From positions 1 to 33,039 of the forward strand of contig JAGTVG010000024.1 of the NCBI GenBank assembly GCA_018224645.1: a DNA stretch of 33,039 nt. The letters run 5' to 3'. Origin of the DNA: Cyclobacteriaceae bacterium. Lineage in GTDB: Bacteria; Bacteroidota; Bacteroidia; Cytophagales; Cyclobacteriaceae. The notes below the pieces were generated by a model, which ran no database searches, was not told where the DNA came from, and saw only the letters and a program-made list of their open reading frames with translations. Shown here piece after piece: positions 9,813 through 18,461 of this stretch (the stretch's first letter is position 1; every line of letters starts with the position of its first letter). Both the position numbers and the translations under genes were made by a program.

Positions 9813-10546
9813 GGGTCCGGCTTCTCCTGTTCGATCAGTTCCATATGAAAAAGACCGGTAAGGTGTTTCTTCAATCTGTTTTTAACATCGTCCATATCAA
9901 CTTCCTTCTGCAGTTCTGCCGACATGCTCGTCACGGATTTATCCCGGATGCCGCATGGGACGATATAATCAAAATAGCTGAGGTCTGAATTTATATTGAA
10001 GGCGAATCCATGCATGGTCACCCACCGGGAAGATTTAACGCCAATTGCACAGATCTTCCTCGGGTTCACCTTTTGAACGTGATCGATCCATACACCTGTT
10101 AATCCCGCTATTCTTCCAGCCTCAATTCCGAATTCATGTAAAGTCCTGATCACTGCTTCTTCCAGGAACCGTAAATATTTATAGATATCAGTAAAAAAAT
10201 TATCCAGGTCGAGTATCGGGTATCCAACGAGCTGTCCGGGTCCATGATAGGTTATATCTCCTCCCCGGTTTATTTTATAGTAAGCAATATTTTTTTCCCG
10301 AAGTTCCCGGTCATTCAATAACAGGTTTGCCGGATCACCACTTTTTCCGAGGGTATATACATGCGGGTGCTGGCAAAACAACAGGTAGTTTGGCGTTGTT
10401 TTCTGATTCCCGGCGGTGATATCCCGGTTTTTCAACTTTCTATCAACGATCCCCGCAAAAAGCTCCTCCTGGTAATCCCAGGCTTTTTTATAATCAATGA
10501 TACCCAGATCGTGAAAAATTGTTTTATGATTTATTTTCTGATTCAT
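9800..10546 (-). CDS. lipB: Octanoyl-[ACP]:protein N-octanoyltransferase
   Basis: FCQHPHVYTLGKSGDPANLL, INRGGDITYHGPGQLVGYPILDL, KICAIGVKSSRWVTMHGFAFNIN, IVPCGI; ATG at 10546 overlaps the manA stop (ATGA). Confidence 0.95.
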   Translation of the reverse strand: MNQKINHKTIFHDLGIIDYKKAWDYQEELFAGIVDRKLKNRDITAGNQKTTPNYLLFCQHPHVYTLGKSGDPANLLLNDRELREKNIAYYKINRGGDITYHGPGQLVGYPILDLDNFFTDIYKYLRFLEEAVIRTLHEFGIEAGRIAGLTGVWIDHVQKVNPRKICAIGVKSSRWVTMHGFAFNINSDLSYFDYIVPCGIRDKSVTSMSAELQKEVDMDDVKNRLKKHLTGLFHMELIEQEKPDPYFS

Positions 10547-11526
10547 TGTGTTTCTGGCGTAACATAAGCTTCGAGAACTTCCATACGATCCGAATCCATC
10601 GAGATCCTGTTGATACATGAAGGTATCATGACAACCTCTCCCAGGGATAATGGATATTCCCTTTGATCATATTCCAGGACACCTTCCCCCTCCGTACATA
10701 TCAGAATAACGAATGAATCCAGGTCTTCATATGAACGTTTGAGCTGTTTATTGATGATCAGCTTATTTGTGGTGAAATACTTACAGGCAGCAAGTTCAAC
10801 CGGTTCGTTGATCCTCTCTTCATAGGATGTCTTATAACTTTCATGAAACCTGAAATCAATTGCATCCAAGGCTTCCTCTACATGCAATTCTCGCTTTTTA
10901 CCTTCTTCATTCTCCCTGTCAAAATCATATATCCTGTAGGTGATGTCGGATGTCTGCTGTATCTCAGCCAGCAACAAACCGGTGCCTATGGTATGAACCC
11001 GGCCAGCAGGAATAAAGAATGTATCCTTTGCCTTCACATTTTCCCGGTTTAATATTTCCATCAGTCTGCCCCGGTTAAAATAGTCCATATACATTTTTTT
11101 ATTTACCGGACGGTTGAATCCAGCGATCAGGCTTGCACCTTCATCAGCCTGCAGGATATACCACATTTCAGTTTTACCGAAAGAATCATGCCTTAAACCT
11201 GCCAGTAAATCATCGGGATGAACCTGAATGGAAAGATCATCCTTGGCATCTATGAATTTTATCAACAGCGGGAACTCATCCCTGAATTTATGGTATACCC
11301 TGTTGCCGATAAGCTCATCCCGATAAACAGAAATGATGGATTTCAAATCCTTTCCCATTAATCCACCTTCCCTCACAACCGAAATATTTCCCTTCACTCC
11401 TGAAATTTCCCAGGATTCACCACAATGGATGAGTGGCGAAAAATCTTTTTTAAGGAAAGTTTTTATTTTATTTCCTCCCCATATCTTTTCCTTATAAATG
11501 GGATGGAATTTTAACGGGTATAGCAT
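10543..11526 (-). CDS. manA: Type I phosphomannose isomerase-like protein
   Basis: LKFHPIYKEKIWGG, IDAKDDLSIQVHPDD, GKTEMWYILQADEGASLIAGF, FFIPAGRVHTIGTGLLLAEIQQTSDITYRIYDFDR; in-frame ATG at 11526 preferred. Confidence 0.92.
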   Translation of the reverse strand: MLYPLKFHPIYKEKIWGGNKIKTFLKKDFSPLIHCGESWEISGVKGNISVVREGGLMGKDLKSIISVYRDELIGNRVYHKFRDEFPLLIKFIDAKDDLSIQVHPDDLLAGLRHDSFGKTEMWYILQADEGASLIAGFNRPVNKKMYMDYFNRGRLMEILNRENVKAKDTFFIPAGRVHTIGTGLLLAEIQQTSDITYRIYDFDRENEEGKKRELHVEEALDAIDFRFHESYKTSYEERINEPVELAACKYFTTNKLIINKQLKRSYEDLDSFVILICTEGEGVLEYDQREYPLSLGEVVMIPSCINRISMDSDRMEVLEAYVTPETQ

Positions 11527-11551
11527 TATATTAAAGTTGAATTGAATCGAG

Positions 11552-11902
11552 TTGAGCAAAAATAAAGAAATAGGCCATAAAGGAGAATTGATTGCGATCG
11601 AATATTTGGCAAAAGCCGGTTATCAGATTGTATGTACGAATTACCGTTATGCCAGGTATGAAATCGATATTATCGCCATAGAGGATGAAACACTTGTTTT
11701 CGTTGAGGTTAAAACCAGGGGATCCGGGAGGTTCGGACTACCTGAAGAAGCAATTGACGATAAAAAAATCGATAATATCCTGGAATGTGCCAATTATTAC
11801 ATCGAGAATACGCAATGGCTGAAGCGGATCCGTTTTGATATCATCTCCATTTCACTCTGGCCCGGATTGACTGTCAGGCATATAAAGGATGCCTTTTTCT
11901 GA
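11552..11902 (+). CDS. yraN: YraN family protein (UPF0102, endonuclease-like fold)
   Basis: GHKGELIAIEYLAKAGYQIVCTNYRYARYEIDIIAIEDETLVFVEVKTR; apparent TTG start. Confidence 0.9.
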   Translation: MSKNKEIGHKGELIAIEYLAKAGYQIVCTNYRYARYEIDIIAIEDETLVFVEVKTRGSGRFGLPEEAIDDKKIDNILECANYYIENTQWLKRIRFDIISISLWPGLTVRHIKDAFF

Positions 11903-11913
11903 AAAGTGATTAT

Positions 11914-13002
11914 TCACTTATGGTAATGGATCGTCCCTCCGGATGAATCCTGTTTTGCGCCGGTAACTGATTTCCATATATTGATGCTATTCCTGTAACG
12001 CAGAACACCTAAAAAAGCAAAGATAAGGGCTTCCTTAAAATCAATGGTCTCACGCCCGGGTAAGACATATTCAAATCCATCGGCCAGATCATGCAGACGT
12101 TCCATCAGAAAATCATTGTATGCACCGCCGCCAGTTACAAGGACATTGTTTTTCATGGCTTTGAAATACAACTCTTTTTCCCTTTTAATCGCCGCATTGA
12201 TCTGAAATGCGATGTGTTCAACGAATGTTCTCATCAGGTCCTCGATGGGCAACTTTTCTCCTGATATCCTTTGAATAATATTTTTTTGTGCCCATTCAAG
12301 GCCCAGGGATTTGGGTGCCGGCATTGAATAATAGCTTAACGAATTTAATTCCTCGCACAGGATATTGATCAGGTTCCCCTTTCGTGCCATCATACCCCTG
12401 TCATCAAATTCTCTTCCAACAAGCCTGGACAAATAGTTGAGGATGATGTTTGCCGGTCCGATATCATAGGCTTTCCTGTCATCGTCAGCATTGTCAAAGG
12501 ATATATTTGAAAATCCGCCTAGATTAAGACAGAACTGATATTCTCCAAATAAAAGTTTATCTCCAACGGGAACAAGCGGTGCTCCCTGACCTCCGCGCAA
12601 TACATCTATTTTTCTGAAATCATTGATCACCCTGATCCCGGTTTTCTGGAAGATTGTCTGACCATCCCCTATCTGGCAGGTAATTCCTTTTTCCGGCTGA
12701 TGAAAAACCGTATGCCCATGACACGCGATGATATCCGGAAGGACTTTCTCCGCCGCACAGAAATTTTTTACATTTTCACCAATATATTCCCCCAACTGAT
12801 GATCCAATAAAACTAATTCCTCGCCGGTAAAACGGATACAATCAACCAGGCGTTGCCTGAGCGGGTCCGGGTATGCTTCTGATCTGCTTTTCATGATCCG
12901 GTATTCCCATCGTCCGTTATCATGAGAAAATTCTGCGGCAATAATATCCAGTCCATCCACTGAAGTGCCTGACATGATGCCAATTGCAGTAATCCTATCC
13001 AT
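11914..13002 (-). CDS. anmK: Anhydro-N-acetylmuramic acid kinase
   Basis: IGIMSGTSVDGLDI, ACHGHTVFHQP, QIGDGQTIF, NLGGFSNISF, VTGGGAYNDFLM. Confidence 0.95.
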   Translation of the reverse strand: MDRITAIGIMSGTSVDGLDIIAAEFSHDNGRWEYRIMKSRSEAYPDPLRQRLVDCIRFTGEELVLLDHQLGEYIGENVKNFCAAEKVLPDIIACHGHTVFHQPEKGITCQIGDGQTIFQKTGIRVINDFRKIDVLRGGQGAPLVPVGDKLLFGEYQFCLNLGGFSNISFDNADDDRKAYDIGPANIILNYLSRLVGREFDDRGMMARKGNLINILCEELNSLSYYSMPAPKSLGLEWAQKNIIQRISGEKLPIEDLMRTFVEHIAFQINAAIKREKELYFKAMKNNVLVTGGGAYNDFLMERLHDLADGFEYVLPGRETIDFKEALIFAFLGVLRYRNSINIWKSVTGAKQDSSGGTIHYHK

Positions 13003-13047
13003 ATATCGGTTTATTTAATAATATTGTATATCAAAACAATAAAATCA

Positions 13048-13767
13048 ATGATCATAGCCATTGATTCCGGAAATACTGTTTCAAAGGTAGGTGTTTTCAG
13101 GAATGGATCGATAGTAAAAACCTATGAAAAAAGAACTTACGGGGAACTGATACAGCTCGTTAAGGATTTAAATCCTGACCGGATCATCGTAAGTACCGTG
13201 AAAATCCCGGTAGAAAAATTTATCCGTGACATTCCTGCCGCCAGACTGTTTTTATATAATCATAACACTCCACTCCCGATCCGTGTCCAGTATGCCACGC
13301 CATCCACACTGGGACTTGACCGGATCGCTCTTTCGGCAGGGGCATGGAATGAATTCCCGGGAAGGAATCTACTGATTATCAGTGCAGGCACCTGTATCAC
13401 ATATGATTTTATTAATGATCAGGGCGAGTATCTGGGCGGAAGTATTTCTCCGGGACTTCATATGCGCCTCAAATCCCTGCATCATTATACGGCTAATCTA
13501 CCGCTGATTGATTTAGTTGAAAATGCACCGTTGATCGGAACCAGTACCGAAAGTTCGATTTTAAGTGGCGTAATCCATGGAACCCTGACGGAAATTTCCG
13601 GATTCATTCACCAATATCAGGAAAAATTTAAAGATATTCAGGTGATTTTTAGTGGTGGAGATGTTAAATTTTTTGAAAGTAAATTAAAAGACCACATCTT
13701 TGCAATCCCGAATCTTGTTTTGAAGGGAATTTATTCGATATTTTCTTATAATGAAAACCCCGCTTAG
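13048..13767 (+). CDS. coaX: Type III pantothenate kinase
   Basis: MIIAIDSGNTVSKVGVF, TPSTLGLDRIALSAGAWNEFPGRNLLIISAGTCITYDFI, GGSISPGLHMRLKSLH, FSGGD. Confidence 0.95.
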   Translation: MIIAIDSGNTVSKVGVFRNGSIVKTYEKRTYGELIQLVKDLNPDRIIVSTVKIPVEKFIRDIPAARLFLYNHNTPLPIRVQYATPSTLGLDRIALSAGAWNEFPGRNLLIISAGTCITYDFINDQGEYLGGSISPGLHMRLKSLHHYTANLPLIDLVENAPLIGTSTESSILSGVIHGTLTEISGFIHQYQEKFKDIQVIFSGGDVKFFESKLKDHIFAIPNLVLKGIYSIFSYNENPA

Positions 13768-15031
13768 CGTAATATGGATCGTTGGCTTTGTGCTGTTCAT
13801 TAGTTTTAATGTATTCGCTCAAACCACTCAATCTCCCTATACTGCCCTGGGCATTGGTGATATCATTCAACCCAACCTGGTTTCGAATATGGGTATGGGC
13901 GTCTCCGCTGTGGCTTACCCGGGCAATAAAAATTTCAACCTGATGAACCCTGCCATGCTGGGTATCCGTGGATTTTTTACATCATTTGAAGTCGGGATTT
14001 CCGGCGAAAGAAGATCGATCAGCAGTGACACCCTCGACCAGACGAATGGATCCGGCAACCTCAGTTATCTCGCCCTGGCATTTCCAATTAAACAATCAAG
14101 GATTTCGGCAGGATTCGGTCTCGTTCCTTACAGTTATGTCAATTATAACATTATATCTCAAAATCAGATCGATGGGATTGAGGAGGAAAGCAGTGTGAAT
14201 TTTAAAGGTGAGGGGGGACTGAATACGGTATTTTATTCGACCGGATTTCATCTGTTCGAATCACTTGCTCTTGGCTTTAAGGTATCCTATCTTTTTGGCT
14301 CAATAACAGAAGAAACCATATTTGATATCGATCAACCACAATCTTTTTCATCCGCCTTGTATGAATCCACAAAAGTGAATGATTTTTTACTGGGTTTGGG
14401 AGCGGCGTACTATATTAAACTGAATGATAAATCCCAGATATTTCTGGCCGGGATTTACGAATTGGGCAATGACCTGAATGCCACCCGTGATGAAAGGCTT
14501 GAACAAAGGCAAAGATTTACAGGATTATTACTCAGTACAGATACCATTTTTTCTGATCAGAAAGAAACCCTGAGGCTTCCCCGTAAATATGGTTTCGGGG
14601 TATCCTTTATCAATTCAAAATGGCTTATTTCGACTGACCTGATCATGCAGGACTGGAATGAGTTTTCTGATCCGAGACGTGAAGTAAAAAACCCCCTGGT
14701 TAAAAGCTTCCGGGCAGGACTCGGCGCTGAATTTATTCCTGATGCAACTTCAGTTTCAAGCTACTTTAACCGGATGATTTATAGGGCTGGAATTTCCTAT
14801 GAATTATCCCCCTATAACCTTAATAATGAACAGATTTATGATTTTGGTATAAATTTTGGTGTATCTTTACCGGTAATCAACAGAAATGCACCATCTCTCA
14901 TTTCTCTTGCTTTCCAATACGGACAAAGGAGTGGCGGAGGTGGAGAATTTGCGATAACTGAAAATTATTTCAGGTTAGCACTGGGATTTACCATTAATGA
15001 TATTTGGTTTTATAGAAGAAAAATAGAATAA
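13751..15031 (+). CDS. Outer membrane protein, FadL/OmpP1-like barrel, of the coaX-lptC cluster
   Basis: Signal peptide (…SFNVFAQ), SPYTALGIGDIIQPNLVSNMGMGVSAVAYPG, NLMNPAMLG, barrel strands to the C-terminus; 17-nt overlap with coaX. Confidence 0.75.
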   Translation: MKTPLSVIWIVGFVLFISFNVFAQTTQSPYTALGIGDIIQPNLVSNMGMGVSAVAYPGNKNFNLMNPAMLGIRGFFTSFEVGISGERRSISSDTLDQTNGSGNLSYLALAFPIKQSRISAGFGLVPYSYVNYNIISQNQIDGIEEESSVNFKGEGGLNTVFYSTGFHLFESLALGFKVSYLFGSITEETIFDIDQPQSFSSALYESTKVNDFLLGLGAAYYIKLNDKSQIFLAGIYELGNDLNATRDERLEQRQRFTGLLLSTDTIFSDQKETLRLPRKYGFGVSFINSKWLISTDLIMQDWNEFSDPRREVKNPLVKSFRAGLGAEFIPDATSVSSYFNRMIYRAGISYELSPYNLNNEQIYDFGINFGVSLPVINRNAPSLISLAFQYGQRSGGGGEFAITENYFRLALGFTINDIWFYRRKIE

Positions 15032-15039
15032 ATAATATC

Positions 15040-16347
15040 ATGAAAGTAAAAATTCTTACACTTGCATTGATCTTATTGGGTATTACCGAAATGTTTGCCC
15101 AGTCAGGATGGAATTTTCCTGACAATGAAAAGGACAGTATTTATACAAATGAAAAGATTGTTCTTTATTCTGATATGATGAAGCTGGGAAATTATAAACA
15201 ATCCCTTCCCCATCTTCAGTGGATTTTATTCAATGTACCCAGTTTAAACTCGTCCATATACATTAATGGAGCCAAAATTTTTGAGAGTTTAGCCGAAACC
15301 GAAAAAGATCCAGCCCAAAAAAGGGTATATCAGGATTCGACCATGATGATCTATGATCTTCGGATCAAATATTTCAATGAAGAAGCGGAGGTAATGAACC
15401 GTAAATCCTATACTGCCTATGGTTTTTTTAAGGATGATAAATCCAAATACCAGGAACTGTACGAAATGTATAAAAAAACTTTTGAACTGAATGGGAATGA
15501 TGTATGGGATCAGAACCTTCTCAGCTATATGGATGTCGTGAGAAGGTATAAACTTACTGGCGGAACGATTCCCGACACAGAGGTACTGGATATCTATGAT
15601 GAAATCATGAGCATCGTAGACACAAAAATGTCCCTGGATAAAAATGTGGACCGCCTCGAAAGAATTGCAGATAATGTCGATAAACTCCTTGCCGCCACCA
15701 TACAGGTTGATTGTGATTTTATTCAGAATACACTGGGACCTAAGCTTCAACAAAATCCTGATGATCTGAAACTTGCCAAAAATATTTTCAAACTTGCTTT
15801 TGCCGGTAAATGTATGGAAATCCCCATTTTTCTTGAGGCTATCAAGAACATTTATAAAAAGGAACCGAATTACGGGATGGCGAAGCTGATAGGAGACCGC
15901 TCCTATGTAAGCAAGGATTATGAAATGGCATTGAAATATTATGATGAAGCAATCCGGAATACGGATGAAAATATAAAACAGGCTGAATTATACCTGAACC
16001 AGGCAAATATATACAGCATCCTGGATAATAAACCAAAGGCAAGGCATATGGCATATCAGGCCATAGATAAGGATCCGGCCAAAAAAGAAGCCTATAACTT
16101 TATCGGCAACCTTTACTTCTCAAGCTATGATGATTGCAAGAAAGGGGTCAATGAAGTAGAAGACAGGGCGGTTTTTATTGCAGCCTATGAAATGTACAGG
16201 AAGGCTGGAAATTATGATGCCATGAACAGGGCAAAAGAACAATTTCCAGCCATGGAAACGATTTTTACCTACAATATGGAATTAGGCGATCCCATCAGAA
16301 TTGGTTGCTGGATCAATGAATCTGTTGGCATCCAGAGAAGAGATTGA
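15040..16347 (+). CDS. Exported tetratricopeptide-repeat protein
   Basis: Signal peptide MKVKILTLALILLGITEMFAQ; helical repeats such as SYVSKDYEMALKYYDEAIRNTDENIKQAELYLNQANIYSILDNKPKARHMAYQAIDKDP. Confidence 0.75.
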   Translation: MKVKILTLALILLGITEMFAQSGWNFPDNEKDSIYTNEKIVLYSDMMKLGNYKQSLPHLQWILFNVPSLNSSIYINGAKIFESLAETEKDPAQKRVYQDSTMMIYDLRIKYFNEEAEVMNRKSYTAYGFFKDDKSKYQELYEMYKKTFELNGNDVWDQNLLSYMDVVRRYKLTGGTIPDTEVLDIYDEIMSIVDTKMSLDKNVDRLERIADNVDKLLAATIQVDCDFIQNTLGPKLQQNPDDLKLAKNIFKLAFAGKCMEIPIFLEAIKNIYKKEPNYGMAKLIGDRSYVSKDYEMALKYYDEAIRNTDENIKQAELYLNQANIYSILDNKPKARHMAYQAIDKDPAKKEAYNFIGNLYFSSYDDCKKGVNEVEDRAVFIAAYEMYRKAGNYDAMNRAKEQFPAMETIFTYNMELGDPIRIGCWINESVGIQRRD

Positions 16348-16369
16348 CCATATGGTTGTATTGATTATG

Positions 16370-16403
16370 AAAACGGTCAATTTTCAGATAAATTGACCGT
16401 TTT
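16370..16403 (+). terminator. Intrinsic-terminator-like hairpin (14-bp perfect stem, 6-nt loop) between the TPR gene and lptC
   Basis: AAAACGGTCAATTT / TCAGAT / AAATTGACCGTTTT, then TAATTT; the right arm ends 6 nt before the lptC ATG at 16410. Confidence 0.8.
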
Positions 16404-16409
16404 TAATTT

Positions 16410-16937
16410 ATGAGCAAATACATCATTCATTTCCTTTTAATCATGGCGGGATTCTTTTCGTGCACGGAAACCCGGTCTGTGGATGATATGACCCTGTATG
16501 AAGGACCTATTCTTGAACTGACAGACATTGTGACCTATTACAGCGATTCTGCCGTGGTGAGACTTAAACTGGAAGCGCCTAAACAACTTGAGTTTGAAAA
16601 CAACGACAGCGAATTCCCGGAAGGATTATACCTGGAATTCTATGATAAAGACGGTTCCGTTTCATCCACCCTTGAAGCAAACTATGCGTATAAATACAAC
16701 AAGGAGGATAAATGGCGGGCACTTCGGAATGTAATTGTCAGTAACTTTGAAAATGAAGAACAACTGCATACCGAAGAACTTTTCTGGGAACCCAAAAAAG
16801 AACTCGTTTATACCAATAAATTTGTACGGATTGAAACTGAGGACCAGATTTTAATGGGGGAGGGTATGGAGGCCAGTCAGGATTTTTCATGGTGGCGGAT
16901 ACTGGATGCAAGAGGAACCATTTCGCTGGATGAATAA
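16410..16937 (+). CDS. lptC: LPS export ABC transporter periplasmic protein LptC (lipoprotein-like)
   Basis: Lipobox-like MAGFFSC; LYEGPILELTDIVTYYSDSAVVRLKLEAPKQLEFEN, FPEGLYLEFYDKDGSVSSTLEANYA, LHTEELFWEPKKELVYTNKFVRI. Confidence 0.88.
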   Translation: MSKYIIHFLLIMAGFFSCTETRSVDDMTLYEGPILELTDIVTYYSDSAVVRLKLEAPKQLEFENNDSEFPEGLYLEFYDKDGSVSSTLEANYAYKYNKEDKWRALRNVIVSNFENEEQLHTEELFWEPKKELVYTNKFVRIETEDQILMGEGMEASQDFSWWRILDARGTISLDE

Positions 16938-17097
16938 AATCAATGATACGATCCTGATCTCATTGATCGTAACTGGAATCATCATTGGATTGCACCAGAC
17001 AATAGTAACAGGATTTTATGAATCATATTGGATATTCATGTTATCATTTGTATTATTCTTAATATATTCCTTCCGAAAGCATAAAGGGAAAACGTAG
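16930..17097 (+). CDS. Small integral membrane protein (55 aa, two predicted TM helices) between lptC and the CNNM gene
   Basis: MNKINDTILISLIVTGIIIGLHQTIVTGFYESYWIFMLSFVLFLIYSFRKHKGKT; start overlaps the lptC end by 8 nt. Confidence 0.65.
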   Translation: MNKINDTILISLIVTGIIIGLHQTIVTGFYESYWIFMLSFVLFLIYSFRKHKGKT

Positions 17098-17115
17098 ATC
17101 ATTCCTATAAATTCC

Positions 17116-18381
17116 ATGACAGCAATTCTGATATCACTTATATTTTCCGCTTTTTTTTCAGGTATTGAAATTGCCTTTATTTCCTCTGATAAATTAAGAA
17201 TTGAAATAGATAAGGATAAGGGAAGGTTTTCAGCCAAATTATTATCAAGATTTACAAAAAATCCCAGCCAGTTTATCGGGACTTTCCTGATCGGCAATAC
17301 ACTCGCCCTGGTGGTTTATGGAATCTTCATGGCTAATATTCTGGAACCCCTGATCGTTAAGCATCTGCCGGAGGTCCTGAACAATCAGATGATCGTATTT
17401 ATTTTACAGACGATCCTGGCTACGCTGATCGTTTTAATGACCGCTGAATTCCTGCCCAAAAGTATATTCCTGATCAACCCGAACCAGATGCTCAATATAA
17501 TGGCATTGCCCATCTGGATCATCTATATCCTGTTATACCCTGTGGTATTTGTGATTGTGAATTTTTCAAAATTTATTATCAGATATGTATTGAGGCTGAA
17601 ATTTAAGGAAGACCAACCTGTATTCGGTCTGACAGATCTGAACAATTTTATTCAGAGCAAAATAATTGAAGATAAAACGGAGAAAATTTTCGATGTAGAC
17701 ACAAGAATTTTTAATAATGCACTCGAATTTAAAACGGTGAAGGTGAGGGAATGTATGATACCCAGACCGGAGATCATTGCTGTGGACATTGATGACTCCA
17801 TAGAAACACTGAAAAAAGAATTCATTGAGAGTGGACTGTCGAAGATCCTGATATACAGGGAGACGATTGATGATATCATAGGATACTGTTATTCCCTTGA
17901 ACTCTTCAAGAAACCAAAAGATCTTTCAAGTATTCTGACACCTATCATCATCGTACCGGAAACCATGCCTGCCAATGCACTCCTAGTCCAGTTCATTACA
18001 GAACGGAAAAGCCTTGCGTTGGTGGTGGATGAATTTGGCGGTACGTCGGGCATTGTGACTATGGAAGATATCATAGAAGAAATATTTGGAGAAATAGAAG
18101 ATGAACATGATGAGCAGGATCTTGTAGAACAAATGCTGGATGATCATAATTATTTGATCAGTGCCAGACTTGAAATTGACTATCTGAACGAAAAATATGG
18201 ATGGGATTTACCGGAAGGTGACTATGATACCATCGGGGGATTTATTATTTCCATCATAGAGGACATCCCTTCCTTGAATCAGGATATTATCATACGGCCT
18301 TATAAATTCCATATCGTATCACTCGCAGAAAACAGGATAAACCTTGTGAAATTAACGATTCTTGAAGAAAATGAAGATTAA
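17116..18381 (+). CDS. Hemolysin/CNNM family protein (DUF21 + CBS pair + CorC/HlyC domain)
   Basis: LIFSAFFSGIEIAFISSDKLRIE, LIGNTLALVVYG, TVKVRECMIPRPEIIAVD, LALVVDEFGGTSGIVTMEDIIEEIFGEIEDEHD. Confidence 0.93.
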   Translation: MTAILISLIFSAFFSGIEIAFISSDKLRIEIDKDKGRFSAKLLSRFTKNPSQFIGTFLIGNTLALVVYGIFMANILEPLIVKHLPEVLNNQMIVFILQTILATLIVLMTAEFLPKSIFLINPNQMLNIMALPIWIIYILLYPVVFVIVNFSKFIIRYVLRLKFKEDQPVFGLTDLNNFIQSKIIEDKTEKIFDVDTRIFNNALEFKTVKVRECMIPRPEIIAVDIDDSIETLKKEFIESGLSKILIYRETIDDIIGYCYSLELFKKPKDLSSILTPIIIVPETMPANALLVQFITERKSLALVVDEFGGTSGIVTMEDIIEEIFGEIEDEHDEQDLVEQMLDDHNYLISARLEIDYLNEKYGWDLPEGDYDTIGGFIISIIEDIPSLNQDIIIRPYKFHIVSLAENRINLVKLTILEENED

Positions 18382-18407
18382 ATACAGGGGAATGGTTCAA
18401 GGCAAAT

Positions 18408-18438
18408 TTTGAGTTTAAAATTAATGTATATATTTTTG
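18408..18438 (+). promoter_or_regulatory. Putative Bacteroidetes sigma70-type promoter for the PpiD/SurA-like gene
   Basis: TTTG (18408-18411) - N19 - TATTTTTG (18431-18438), full consensus match; ATG at 18462. Confidence 0.7.
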
Positions 18439-18461
18439 CGCCACTTAAATAATTTGAAAAA

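Noticed and set aside
13751-18381. The coaX-OMP-TPR-lptC-CNNM-PPIase order as a novel system
   Set aside because: This gene order is, to my knowledge, a recurring conserved neighbourhood in Bacteroidota, so the arrangement itself is not new.
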